Source: an uncultured Christensenella sp. (GTDB lineage: Bacteria > Bacillota > Clostridia > Christensenellales > Borkfalkiaceae). Taken from it: a stretch of DNA of 39,745 bases. Shown in pieces: positions 6,461 through 14,914 of the stretch. The position numbers and the translations under genes are program-made. The DNA lies in NCBI GenBank assembly GCA_910585235.1, contig CAJUCM010000010.1:1-39745 (forward strand). The letters run 5' to 3'. Numbering within the stretch: the stretch's first letter is position 1; every line of letters starts with the position of its first letter. The notes beneath the pieces are model-generated. The model saw only the letters and a program-made list of their open reading frames with translations. It did no database searches and was not told where the DNA came from.

Positions 6461-9400
6461 TTACTCCTCGCCGAGAAGTACGTTTTTCGCCTCTGTAAAG
6501 CCCTCCAACAGAGCTAAGGTCTCGTCCGTATAAACCGTCCTCACGTCGTCAAACAGGACAAATCCGAAGCCGCCTCCTTCCCATCGATCGGTGATACGGA
6601 TATAAACCGATTTACCGATATATTCGGAAAGATCCGCTTTGTACTTGGAAAGCGACAGTCCGCTGATCTTATCCGCGTCTCCGTCGAACGCACCCGCGTC
6701 GGCAAAGAGCGGATTTACATAACGAACCAGCGCGTTCCCCGTCTCCGCATCGACGATCTCGATATACTGCGAATTGTTTGCGGGATTGATCCCGCCAAGA
6801 CGGAACGTGATCCAGCCGTTTCCGCCGATCACGAACGTAGAACTCGAAAGCGTTCCCGTTCTGTCATACGCGTTGCCCTCGCCGTCCGTACCTTTCTTAT
6901 TCTCGGAACCCCAGAAGAAATATTCCCCGTCTTTCTGGTGGTTGATCCCCTCCCAATAAGTGGTCTCATGGGAAATTCCGCCAATATCCCCCGCCATTGT
7001 CCAGCCGAAGAGGTTGCCCGACTCGAATCCCGCGTTAATGGGTGCGTACAGGCAGTCCTCCGCCTCACAGTAAGAAGCGTCTATCTCGTCGGCGCTCGCG
7101 TAATAAGTGACAAGATCGTCAAACTGAACGAATCCCAAACCTCCGCCCTGCCATTTATCCGTAATGCGGAGATATACCGTCTTTCCCATGAATGCGGTAA
7201 GATCCGCCTTATATTTGATCAGCGTAAGTCCGCTGACCTTGTTTACGCCGTCCGGATGATTTGCGTCGAACGCTCCCGCATCGACGTACTTGACGTTGAC
7301 GTAGCGCGACAGTACGGTGCCGCTGCTCTTCTCGACGATCTCCACAAACTGTTCGCCCCAATGCCCCGCAGAGCCGTAGCGGTAAGTGATATATCCGCTT
7401 CCGCCAACCTTGAACGCAGGACTTGTGAGCGTGCCGATCGTGGATTCATTCTTGCCCTCTTTTCCGCAGAAGAAGTATTGCCCCTCTTTCTGATAGAGCA
7501 AACCGCCCCAGTAATCGTTAATATCGGAGACCGCCCCGATATCCCCCGTCATACTCCAACCGTCGAGATTTCCTTTTTCAAATCCGCCGTTCACAACGCG
7601 GTACTGCGCCGTATCGGTCATGCGGAGGATAACGGTGTATTCAAGCACGGTCGTCCCCTCCGTAGCTTTGACAGAAAATTCGACCGTCTTTTGCACGTCG
7701 GTGAGACCCAGCTCCGAATATACGAGCGTATATTGACCCGCATCGCTCAATTCGATCGGTTCTCCGTCCATTTTGACTTCATACGTCACCGTCTTTCCGT
7801 TCGGGATCACAAGATACTTTGCAAAATCCACGGTCAACGTTTCCCGATTTTCTTGATCCTTTACGTCAAACTCCTCTTCGATATGATCTTCGCCCGCAAG
7901 CGAGATATGGTCGCCCGCAACCGAAACGTTGACGCGGAACGTGACGGTAAGTTCGTCCTCCACCAAATACTTTGTATCGGTCAGCGTGAGAGTGACCGTG
8001 ACCGACACCTTCCCTTCCTCGGCGGAAGAGAACGTAAACAGACCGTTTTCATCCACGCTTCCCCCGTCCACGGAATAGGCGTAAGTAAATCTGCCGTCCG
8101 CTTCGGGAACGGGAAGCTGTAACTGCCCCTGTTCGCCGACTTTGACGGTGAGCGACATATCGTCGAATTCGGGAAGTTCCGCGGTATTCGTTACCGTAAC
8201 GGCTACGGTAAACATCGCGTTTCCGCCAAGCGAATATGTGACGGTATAGTTCCCGCTTTTGCTTGCCGTGAGCGTATAGCCGTTTACGGAAAGTCCGCTC
8301 TTATCGGCGGTACCCGTCAGCGCTTCCAATTCCCCGATAAGACCCCGCGAGAAGAATACGGGCGTAACGGTCGCCGTATTCGTATCTTTCAGATCGATCG
8401 AGGCGGTCGTATTCCAATAGCGGACGGAACTTAAATCGGTATAAGCAGAACCGGGCTTTGAATCCCACCAGGTATTTACGCCGTCGAGATAAAGACTGCG
8501 GAAATCCCCGCCGTCCTCGTGATCCACCGCACGCAGGAAAACGGTCTTGCCTTTATATTGGGACAAGTCGAGTTTATAGTCGTTGAGCTTTAACGCGGCG
8601 TCGGGGTCGCTCCAAAGAATATTTCTGACAACGGCAATGACGGCGTTATCTTCCTGATCGACGACTTCGAGATAAATTTCGCGGAGCGTATTTCCCTCGT
8701 TGGGGCGCATGGATCCGAGCTTGAACGTAATCCAGCCGCTGTTCCCGACAACGAAAGCGCTGCTCACGACCGTCTCCGTTCCCTGATCCACGCCGACGTA
8801 ATAGTTTTTCCCCTCTTTGTTGATGGGATACGTTCCGAAATAGGTATCGTCGCTTCCGACGTGACCGTTCGTACCCGTCCAGCCCGCCGTTCCGTTTTCA
8901 AATCCGCCGTTTTGAATGCGGTATGCAGAAGTATCTTTGACCGTGACCGTATAGGAATAATTCAACGTATCACCGTTTGTCAACGTGACTGCGACCGTCA
9001 GCGTGACCCTCTGCGCCGTTTCGGTATAACCGCTGCTCGCCATATTGTAAACGGAAACGCCCTCTTCAAGCGCAGTGCCGTTTACCGAATAGCCTTTTAC
9101 ATGTTCCGTATGGGTCACGTTTTCAGCAAGGTCTATCGAATACCGATTGTCGGTCAGTTCATAAAAATCCTTTTCCTCTTCGATCACCACTGCGTTTTCC
9201 AGAACGGCAGGCGTGCTGTCCGAAACGGTAACGGTGACTTTGAACGTAGTCAAAACGTCGGCTTCCCCGACCTTTGTTACGTTGACGGTAATTTCCAGAG
9301 GTTCCTCGGTGACGCCTCCGGAATAAGTAAGCACGTCCCCCGCGATCGAAGCGTTCGCGACCGTTCCGTCGATCGCAAACGCATACGTTCCATCTACGCC

Positions 9401-10318
9401 GCCCGTTCTTTCAAACGTACAGCTTCCGCTCTCGCTTTCGTATAGATCAAACGCGACCGCCTTATCGGCATAAATGGGCGCGTCCGCCGCCTGAACCGTG
9501 ACCGAGATCACGGCGGTCACGTCTCCGCAGGTAAGCGTGATATTTGCGCTTCCGCGTTCCAGACCGTTTACGGTCACGGTACCCCCCCCCTCGACGGAAA
9601 CGGATACCTTAGAGGGCGCGTCGCTCTCGGCAGACACCTCCCGTCCGTGCGCGAGAATGTAGTCGGAAACCGTAATCGATCCGCTGCCGCCCGCATTTAC
9701 AGTCAGCGTGCCCGCCGTCTTGACCGATTCCGCAGGTTTCTGTCTGGAAGAAGAAAGGATCACGAGATTTTCATTTACGATGATCTTACTGCCCGGCTGT
9801 TTTTCTTCGCCGTTGACCGACCATACGAAGTCGTAATCCTCCGGATGTTCGGGCGCAGTTCCCTGATCCGCAGAGGGAAGAACATATTCCGATCCCGCCT
9901 CCGCCGTTCCGACCGGTTTCCCGTCCACCGTAACGGTATAAATCACGACGGGCGAAGTTACGGTAAACGAAACGGTGACGCCTCCGCATGAAAGCATTAC
10001 GACGGCGGAACCGCCTTTCACGGCTTTTACGGTGACGACGCCGTCTTTCAGCGTCGCCTCTACGACGTCGGGCTTACTGCTCGTCACTTTCACTTCGTTT
10101 CCGTTCGTTCTGATATATTCGGAAACAGTGATCGTCTTTTCTTCGCCGATCCTCTCAAAAGCAACGCTCGCCCCGTTTTTGAGTTTTTCCGCGGGAAGCG
10201 TTTGCTCCTGCTTCTGATCGCCGTCGTCGCTCTCCCCGCATGCCGTCAGCCCGACCGCAAGCGTACTGAACGCCATTGCGGCAAGCATGAATGCCACTAC
10301 TTTTTTTCCTTTTTTCAT
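6461..10318 (-). CDS. Large multi-module surface lipoprotein, candidate fructan-binding protein
   Basis: Not a recognised enzyme. The 1285-residue protein starts with a lipoprotein signal (Lys-rich n-region, hydrophobic core, lipobox LTAC with Cys27), so it should be anchored outside the membrane. Residues about 50-460 look like a chain of bacterial Ig-like beta domains (repeats of the TVKAVKGGSAVVMLSCGG and VNGLERGSANITLTCG type). Three related jelly-roll-like modules follow at about 465-618, 905-1074 and 1091-1263, each opening with NGGFE/NAGFE...GW and closing with KTVYLRITD...GF...DD. These resemble CenC-type carbohydrate-binding domains. No catalytic motif was seen. It follows the GH32 gene by 38 bases with an AAGGGGA Shine-Dalgarno, so it is co-transcribed. 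A role in holding fructan near that enzyme is inference. Confidence 0.85.
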   Translation of the reverse strand: MKKGKKVVAFMLAAMAFSTLAVGLTACGESDDGDQKQEQTLPAEKLKNGASVAFERIGEEKTITVSEYIRTNGNEVKVTSSKPDVVEATLKDGVVTVKAVKGGSAVVMLSCGGVTVSFTVTSPVVIYTVTVDGKPVGTAEAGSEYVLPSADQGTAPEHPEDYDFVWSVNGEEKQPGSKIIVNENLVILSSSRQKPAESVKTAGTLTVNAGGSGSITVSDYILAHGREVSAESDAPSKVSVSVEGGGTVTVNGLERGSANITLTCGDVTAVISVTVQAADAPIYADKAVAFDLYESESGSCTFERTGGVDGTYAFAIDGTVANASIAGDVLTYSGGVTEEPLEITVNVTKVGEADVLTTFKVTVTVSDSTPAVLENAVVIEEEKDFYELTDNRYSIDLAENVTHTEHVKGYSVNGTALEEGVSVYNMASSGYTETAQRVTLTVAVTLTNGDTLNYSYTVTVKDTSAYRIQNGGFENGTAGWTGTNGHVGSDDTYFGTYPINKEGKNYYVGVDQGTETVVSSAFVVGNSGWITFKLGSMRPNEGNTLREIYLEVVDQEDNAVIAVVRNILWSDPDAALKLNDYKLDLSQYKGKTVFLRAVDHEDGGDFRSLYLDGVNTWWDSKPGSAYTDLSSVRYWNTTASIDLKDTNTATVTPVFFSRGLIGELEALTGTADKSGLSVNGYTLTASKSGNYTVTYSLGGNAMFTVAVTVTNTAELPEFDDMSLTVKVGEQGQLQLPVPEADGRFTYAYSVDGGSVDENGLFTFSSAEEGKVSVTVTLTLTDTKYLVEDELTVTFRVNVSVAGDHISLAGEDHIEEEFDVKDQENRETLTVDFAKYLVIPNGKTVTYEVKMDGEPIELSDAGQYTLVYSELGLTDVQKTVEFSVKATEGTTVLEYTVILRMTDTAQYRVVNGGFEKGNLDGWSMTGDIGAVSDINDYWGGLLYQKEGQYFFCGKEGKNESTIGTLTSPAFKVGGSGYITYRYGSAGHWGEQFVEIVEKSSGTVLSRYVNVKYVDAGAFDANHPDGVNKVSGLTLIKYKADLTAFMGKTVYLRITDKWQGGGLGFVQFDDLVTYYASADEIDASYCEAEDCLYAPINAGFESGNLFGWTMAGDIGGISHETTYWEGINHQKDGEYFFWGSENKKGTDGEGNAYDRTGTLSSSTFVIGGNGWITFRLGGINPANNSQYIEIVDAETGNALVRYVNPLFADAGAFDGDADKISGLSLSKYKADLSEYIGKSVYIRITDRWEGGGFGFVLFDDVRTVYTDETLALLEGFTEAKNVLLGEE
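6530..7606 (-). repeat. Tandem pair of CenC-like modules within the 1285-aa lipoprotein
   Basis: Residues about 905-1074 and 1091-1263 are close copies. Shared landmarks in order: G(G/A)FE.GNL.GW.M(T/A)GDIG, a YW tract, Q(K)(E/D)G(Q/E)YFF.G, GTL(T/S)S, GG.G(Y/W)IT(Y/F)R, ADAGAFD or VDAGAFD, SGL.L.KYKADL, and GK(T/S)VY(L/I)RITD. The third, more diverged copy lies at 8465-8926. Three further relatives are in the lipoprotein at 14915-17263. Confidence 0.85.
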
Positions 10319-10356
10319 AAATTTCCCCTTAATATAATCGATCCCGAAAATTTGAC

Positions 10357-13300
10357 TTATTCCTGCTTATCGTCTTCCGAAGCGTCCGCTTCATCCGACA
10401 TGCGCTTTGCTTTCTTCTTTTTCATCAGGAAGAAAACCGCAAGGAATGCCATGGCGCCCAACACCGGCACGCCGAGTCCGACGCTCAATCCGACGATCAG
10501 CCCCACATTGTCACCGCCGTGACCGCCCGCAGAAAGTTTCACTTTAACGGTATATACGAAATCTTCCCCTTCGATCACGAACGCACAGCTTTCAAAGCCG
10601 TCCAGCTTACGGAAATATTCCTCGTCGATCGTGATACTTCTGCCGTCGATCCTGCAATACTCCGCTCCGACTTTTCTGTATTTGAGCGCGCTGTTGCGCA
10701 CGACGAGTTTCTCCTGCGGCGCGATGCCCGTAATGCAAAACGCACCCTCTCCCGAATAAGTGTATTCGAGATCCGCCTTTGCAACCGAACGGAAGGTAGC
10801 GCGCGTTGCGCAGACGTTGAGTCCGAATTTCCCTTCGAGCGGGTCGCCGTCTTTGATATTCGCATCGATCACGCACTTTCCGTTGAAGAACACTCGCACC
10901 CGCTTATCCTGCGCAATGACGGAAATGCGGATATTCGTCAGATCGGAAACATTGACCTGCGCCCTGCCGAGTTCGCCGTTCTCCGACCAGAGTTTGACGA
11001 TATTGCCCGGTTTATCGTAATTGGCGATGAGATAGTGCGTCAGTTTTCCGTTCTCTTCGCTTGCGCGGAACACGATCGCTGCCGCCGCTCCGTCGCCCAA
11101 ATCAAAGGAAGCGGTATAAATGAAGTTGCGCCCCGTTTCTTCGGAGATCAGGAATCCGTCTCCGCCCCACTGTTCCCCTACGATCCCGTCGGCGGTCAAA
11201 TGCCACTCTCCTGAGATCACCGAATCCGCATCGAAATCAAAATCGCATTCGATTTCGCCCGTCGTTACGGCAACGTGGATCAGCTCATAGGAATTTCCCG
11301 CGGACACCTTGATGACGGCGGTCCCCTCTTTCAGTCCCGTCACCGTCGCACCCGTCGCAGTCGGCTGAACGGAGACGACGTCCGCACCCGAAACTATCTC
11401 CCAGGCAAGTTCTCTTCCGCCCGCATAGGCGAGCACGTCTTTGGAAGAAGCGATCTGGTTATCGAGTTCCAACAGGGAAGCGGACAAACGGATCGCCACT
11501 TCATCCCCGTCCGCCTCCTGCCTCCATGCGGAAGCAATGGTATGGATCGAAATGCTCGTCAATTCAGCCGAAGCGGAAGCCTCGTAACTTGCGCCCGTGG
11601 AATAGGGAGAGGCGAACGTCAGAAGATAGAACGGAACCGTAAATCCGTCGCAGAAAACTTCCACTCCGCCGTCATCCACGAGAATGTAGAAATCGAGCGT
11701 AAGGTTGCGCTTGCCCTGCCGCGACGCAAAGCGGAGCGTGCTCGCGGGAAAAGCGACCCCGCCAGTCTCCGTATGCGTACGGTCCACATAATAGCCGTCC
11801 TTCTTGTTCCAGCCGATCTCCGTATAATATTTCTTGTCCGCACTCTCGTTGACGCGGAACACAACGGGTTCCCGCGTCGGATTGTTTACGGTCGCTCTGA
11901 TTTCCAGATGATGACTTTTTACCGCGTCGAGACTTAATACTTCCGTCTTTTCAAAGTTATCGTCCGTGAGTACGATCGGGGTCTGGGTCAGCGTATAATA
12001 ATCCTGACCGTCGCTCTTTAATCCGTAAATCACGGGGATCGTCATCCCGCCGCCGTTCCATATTTTGCGCGCCGCCGCAAGAGAGCCGCTCTCCACGGAA
12101 CCGACCGCTCCCGGAACGCCTGAAAACCAGTGAAGCCCCACCGTTTTTCCCGCATAGACGCTATCCGAATCGGCGTCGATGTAGAACGTCTGCGCGGCGT
12201 AGGAATCGGGTCCGAAATCCATCTTTTTCAGGCGGAGATCGGTAGCGTTCAGTTTATTCAGCACCGCTCCGTTTTCGGTATCTTTGAGAACGATCTTTCC
12301 GTTCTCATATCCGAGATCGCACACGACGTAATAACGGGAAGTGAGCGTGATCACCGTATGCGTCGCGCCGTCGTCCGCCGTAAGCTGGAACACATCGGGG
12401 CATTCGGGCTTGCACTCAACGGTGAGATTGCCCGCATCCGCCCAATCGATCAGGTTTTTAGATTTCAGGAAGAACAGTTTCTGCCCCTCCATATCGGTCA
12501 GCGCCATGCCCCACGCATATCCGTCGTCGCTTCCGTTAAACTCATTCATACGGAATACTTTGGGATCGCGCCAGCTTCCGCCCGCATTGGAAACGGCGCG
12601 GTTGATCGCGTTTTCTTTGTTCCAGCTGAGTCCGCCGTCCGTCGAATACATGATAACGGTGTTTCTGTTTCCGCCGACGTCGTCGTGACGGGTATAAAAA
12701 CCGATAAGTCCGAGCGCGTCGCCCTCCGACGCGTCCGTCCCGTCAAACCAGCCCTTTGCGTCGATCGCGGCGCTGTCCCCTTTATGATAGACCATCGCAC
12801 TGCCCGACCACATATAGCCGATACTGTTTTCGATTTTCATATCGGGAACGAGCGCGATCGGAAGATTTTCCCAATGCACAAGATCTTTACTGCGGGCATG
12901 CCCCCAGTGCATGGGACCCCATGTGTTGCCGTAAGGATTGTGCTGATAGTACAAGTGATAATATCCGTTATAATAGACCATGCCGTTCGGATCGTTGTTC
13001 CAATGGGCAAACTGCGAATAGTGATACTGGTTACGGTAAAGCTCGCTGTACCGGGACACGTCCTCGGCGGAAATCATCTCGTCGGCAAACGTAGCGCTCG
13101 CGTCATAACAGTTGTAGCCGATCGCACCGCCTTCGTAAACGGCGCCCTCATAGTCCTCCAAGCGGATGGATCTTGTTGCCGCGCTTCCGTCCGTAAATAC
13201 AAAGCGCTCGATCCCGTCCGCATAGAATCTTGCCGAAGTCGCGTTTTCCGAAGGCGCGATCACCACTTTCAGATAAATCGTTGCGTGGTTTTTCGTCTGT

Positions 13301-13692
13301 CCCTTGACGTAGTTGCGCTCCCCCTCGTCCATGTTCTTGGGTCCAACGTAATACTCGCTCTCCAACTCGCGGGACGTATCCCCCTCAAAGTAAACGAGTT
13401 TTACGCGGTTTTCCGCTCGATCCACGCTGAACAGCCAGGAATGCTCTTCGTTTGCGCCGAACACCAGCCCCGCCGCGCTTCCCTCGCGGAAATTGACGGT
13501 CGCTGAAAAAACAAACTTTTCATCCGCCGTATATTCTTTTTCTTTCAGGCGGAAGGCATTGCTCGCCTCTTCGCTCGTCAGTTCTTCCGCATATACAGGT
13601 TTCGCAGGCGCAAGCAAAAAAATTGCCGCGATAAAACATATCGCCGCCAATACGATCAGATATAAGCGAAAATTCTTCTTCAACGCTCTCAT
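10357..13692 (-). CDS. Membrane-anchored extracellular GH32 fructanase with CBM66-like domains
   Basis: Predicted exo-acting fructan hydrolase (levanase/inulinase/invertase class). The 1111-residue protein has a Sec signal ending near VYA-E (about 35). A beta-sandwich domain (about 45-205) resembles CBM66. The GH32 catalytic part (from about 220) follows, with WNNDPNG (nucleophile Asp234), RDPKVF (Asp376) and ECPDVF (acid/base Glu430). The GH32 C-terminal sandwich, an Ig-like domain (VTGLKEGTAVIKVSAG), a second CBM66-like domain (about 825-995) and a short beta domain come next. One membrane helix (VGLIVGLSVGLGVPVLGAMA) with a KKKK stop-transfer and an acidic tail ends the protein. CBM66 is known to bind terminal fructose of levan. 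The promoter is consensus and flanked by palindromes. Exact substrate is unknown. Confidence 0.93.
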   Translation of the reverse strand: MRALKKNFRLYLIVLAAICFIAAIFLLAPAKPVYAEELTSEEASNAFRLKEKEYTADEKFVFSATVNFREGSAAGLVFGANEEHSWLFSVDRAENRVKLVYFEGDTSRELESEYYVGPKNMDEGERNYVKGQTKNHATIYLKVVIAPSENATSARFYADGIERFVFTDGSAATRSIRLEDYEGAVYEGGAIGYNCYDASATFADEMISAEDVSRYSELYRNQYHYSQFAHWNNDPNGMVYYNGYYHLYYQHNPYGNTWGPMHWGHARSKDLVHWENLPIALVPDMKIENSIGYMWSGSAMVYHKGDSAAIDAKGWFDGTDASEGDALGLIGFYTRHDDVGGNRNTVIMYSTDGGLSWNKENAINRAVSNAGGSWRDPKVFRMNEFNGSDDGYAWGMALTDMEGQKLFFLKSKNLIDWADAGNLTVECKPECPDVFQLTADDGATHTVITLTSRYYVVCDLGYENGKIVLKDTENGAVLNKLNATDLRLKKMDFGPDSYAAQTFYIDADSDSVYAGKTVGLHWFSGVPGAVGSVESGSLAAARKIWNGGGMTIPVIYGLKSDGQDYYTLTQTPIVLTDDNFEKTEVLSLDAVKSHHLEIRATVNNPTREPVVFRVNESADKKYYTEIGWNKKDGYYVDRTHTETGGVAFPASTLRFASRQGKRNLTLDFYILVDDGGVEVFCDGFTVPFYLLTFASPYSTGASYEASASAELTSISIHTIASAWRQEADGDEVAIRLSASLLELDNQIASSKDVLAYAGGRELAWEIVSGADVVSVQPTATGATVTGLKEGTAVIKVSAGNSYELIHVAVTTGEIECDFDFDADSVISGEWHLTADGIVGEQWGGDGFLISEETGRNFIYTASFDLGDGAAAAIVFRASEENGKLTHYLIANYDKPGNIVKLWSENGELGRAQVNVSDLTNIRISVIAQDKRVRVFFNGKCVIDANIKDGDPLEGKFGLNVCATRATFRSVAKADLEYTYSGEGAFCITGIAPQEKLVVRNSALKYRKVGAEYCRIDGRSITIDEEYFRKLDGFESCAFVIEGEDFVYTVKVKLSAGGHGGDNVGLIVGLSVGLGVPVLGAMAFLAVFFLMKKKKAKRMSDEADASEDDKQE

Positions 13693-13714
13693 TTTTTCCC
13701 TCCCTTAACACCGA

Positions 13715-13730
13715 ATGGAATTGATTCCAT
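13715..13730. promoter_or_regulatory. Operator palindrome near the GH32 start
   Basis: ATGGAATTGATTCCAT, symmetrical in 7 of 8 pairs, 23 bases upstream of the ATG. It belongs to the TGGAA-N4-TTCCA set found at both fructan promoters, probably read by the LacI-family protein encoded next door. Confidence 0.65.
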
Positions 13731-13792
13731 ATATTTGAAATTTTTACGAGTAAATCATCGGCATCAAAATGCGGCGATCTACCCGTTCATTG

Positions 13793-13806
13793 TGGAAATA
13801 ATTCCA
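13793..13806. promoter_or_regulatory. Operator palindrome at the GH32 transcription start
   Basis: TGGAAATAATTCCA, symmetrical in 6 of 7 pairs. It begins seven bases downstream of the -10 hexamer, which is the usual position for repression. Its centre is 77 bp from the second site at 13715-13730. Confidence 0.68.
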
Positions 13807-13813
13807 TATACGA

Positions 13814-13842
13814 ATTATATCACAAGTTATCCGCTCTGTCAA
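13814..13842 (-). promoter_or_regulatory. Consensus SigA promoter of the GH32-lipoprotein unit
   Basis: TTGACA (13837-13842), exactly 17 bp, TATAAT (13814-13819): a full consensus match on the minus strand. Such a strong promoter normally needs repression, in keeping with the adjacent palindromes. The leader is about 115 nt. Confidence 0.92.
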
Positions 13843-13856
13843 TATCTTTATAAAAT

Positions 13857-13876
13857 ATTTCCGTATTTTCGGAAAT
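13857..13876 (-). terminator. Weak terminator after lacI-type gene
   Basis: Stem ATTTCCG / CGGAAAT with a 6-nt loop, then ATTTTATAAA on the minus strand. It overlaps the stop codon. The 7-bp stem is weak, so some read-through into the next unit is possible. Confidence 0.45.
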
Positions 13877-14838
13877 CAGGTCGTCTCCCCTTCCTCGAAC
13901 AGGGTAGGCACCACCGTCATCTGTTGGTAATCCGTACCCTCAATCTTACAGATCAGCTGTTCCACGATCGCGTCGGAAAGTTTTTCGAGGTCCTGACGGA
14001 TACAGGTAAACCGCAGACCGGCAAACCAGCTATCCACAACGCCGTCGAAGGAAACAAATTTGAAATCCTCCGGAATCCTTTTGCCGAGTGCGACCGCGCG
14101 GTGATAGGCGCTCGCGGCAAGCATATCGCCCGAAATCAAAGCGCCGTCCGCATCCGGAAAACTTTCAAAAAACTTCTTCACATACGCCGCTTCGTCCCCG
14201 TGTCCGATCACCTCGAACAAAACGCGCTCTTCCATTCCGCAGGACTTTACGGCGGCGCGGTAACCGCTGAGCCGCTCTTCTACTTCCGACTCGACTTTCG
14301 GCTTTCCGCCCAGATAACCGACTTTCCTGCAACCGCGCGAAATCAGATATTTGACCGCGCGGTAACAGCTATCGAAATTATCGCTCGTGATACAGGGGAT
14401 CGCTTTATCCAAATGACGGTCCAGCGTGACCAGCGGATATTCGGGCGCAATGTCGTCGTGGCGGTGGTGCGTGATAAAGACGGCGCCGTCCAGTCGGTTC
14501 TGTACAATGAGATTGATCACGCTGTTCTCTTTCTGCGCATTTCCCTGTGAACAGACCAGCATGAGCTTATACCCTTTTTCGTCGAAACGGTTTTCCAGAT
14601 ATTGAGCAATCTTACTGAAAAACGGATGATTGATCGTAGGTACAAACAACCCCACAAGCCGTGTTTTTTGCCGTTTCAGGCTCTGCGCGCTATAATTCGG
14701 CGTATAATTGAGCTGACGCATGGCGGCGTGTACGCGCGCCCTTGCATCGATCGAAACGTACCCGTTCTCGTTGAGCACGCGGGAAACCGTTCCCAGACCG
14801 ACGCCCGCCAGTTTTGCCACGTCTTTGATGCTTGCCAT
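13876..14838 (-). CDS. LacI-family repressor of the fructan locus
   Basis: Sugar-responsive DNA-binding repressor, 320 residues. The N-terminal helix-turn-helix reads ASIKDVAKLAGVGLGTVSRV, with the hinge helix near SAQSLKRQ. The periplasmic-binding-like effector domain starts at RLVGLFVPTINHPFFSKIA and contains NRLDGAVFI, VTLDRHL and FVSFDGV. The start is ATG at 14836-14838 with GGAGG upstream. The in-frame ATG at 14868 lies inside a palindrome at the transcription start and is rejected. It is most like sucrose/fructan repressors of the ScrR type, and its position between two fructan units supports that. The inducer is not known; fructose or a fructose phosphate is a guess. Confidence 0.93.
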   Translation of the reverse strand: MASIKDVAKLAGVGLGTVSRVLNENGYVSIDARARVHAAMRQLNYTPNYSAQSLKRQKTRLVGLFVPTINHPFFSKIAQYLENRFDEKGYKLMLVCSQGNAQKENSVINLIVQNRLDGAVFITHHRHDDIAPEYPLVTLDRHLDKAIPCITSDNFDSCYRAVKYLISRGCRKVGYLGGKPKVESEVEERLSGYRAAVKSCGMEERVLFEVIGHGDEAAYVKKFFESFPDADGALISGDMLAASAYHRAVALGKRIPEDFKFVSFDGVVDSWFAGLRFTCIRQDLEKLSDAIVEQLICKIEGTDYQQMTVVPTLFEEGETT

Positions 14839-14852
14839 CCTGCTTCCTCCGC

Positions 14853-14868
14853 ATGAAAACGTTTTCAT
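14853..14868. promoter_or_regulatory. Perfect 16-bp palindrome at lacI promoter (cre-like or autoregulatory operator)
   Basis: ATGAAAACGTTTTCAT, perfectly symmetrical, directly downstream of the -10 of lacI. The inner 14 bases fit the CcpA cre consensus TGWAANCGNTNWCA at every position. The other operators in the locus do not fit it. It may serve carbon catabolite control, self-repression or both. Confidence 0.75.
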
Positions 14869-14869
14869 A

Positions 14870-14898
14870 ATTATACCTCTTTCGGCGGAAAAAGTAAA
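14870..14898 (-). promoter_or_regulatory. Promoter of lacI-type gene
   Basis: TTTACT (14893-14898), 17-bp spacer, TATAAT (14870-14875) on the minus strand, in the gap between the 782-aa lipoprotein gene and lacI. Confidence 0.7.
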
Positions 14899-14914
14899 TG
14901 TATTTCAAAGAACT

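Noticed and set aside
12130..13506. Long open frame opposite the 1111-residue GH32 (458 codons)
   Set aside because: Antisense shadow of a gene with clear domains and catalytic motifs; the translation has no recognisable fold.
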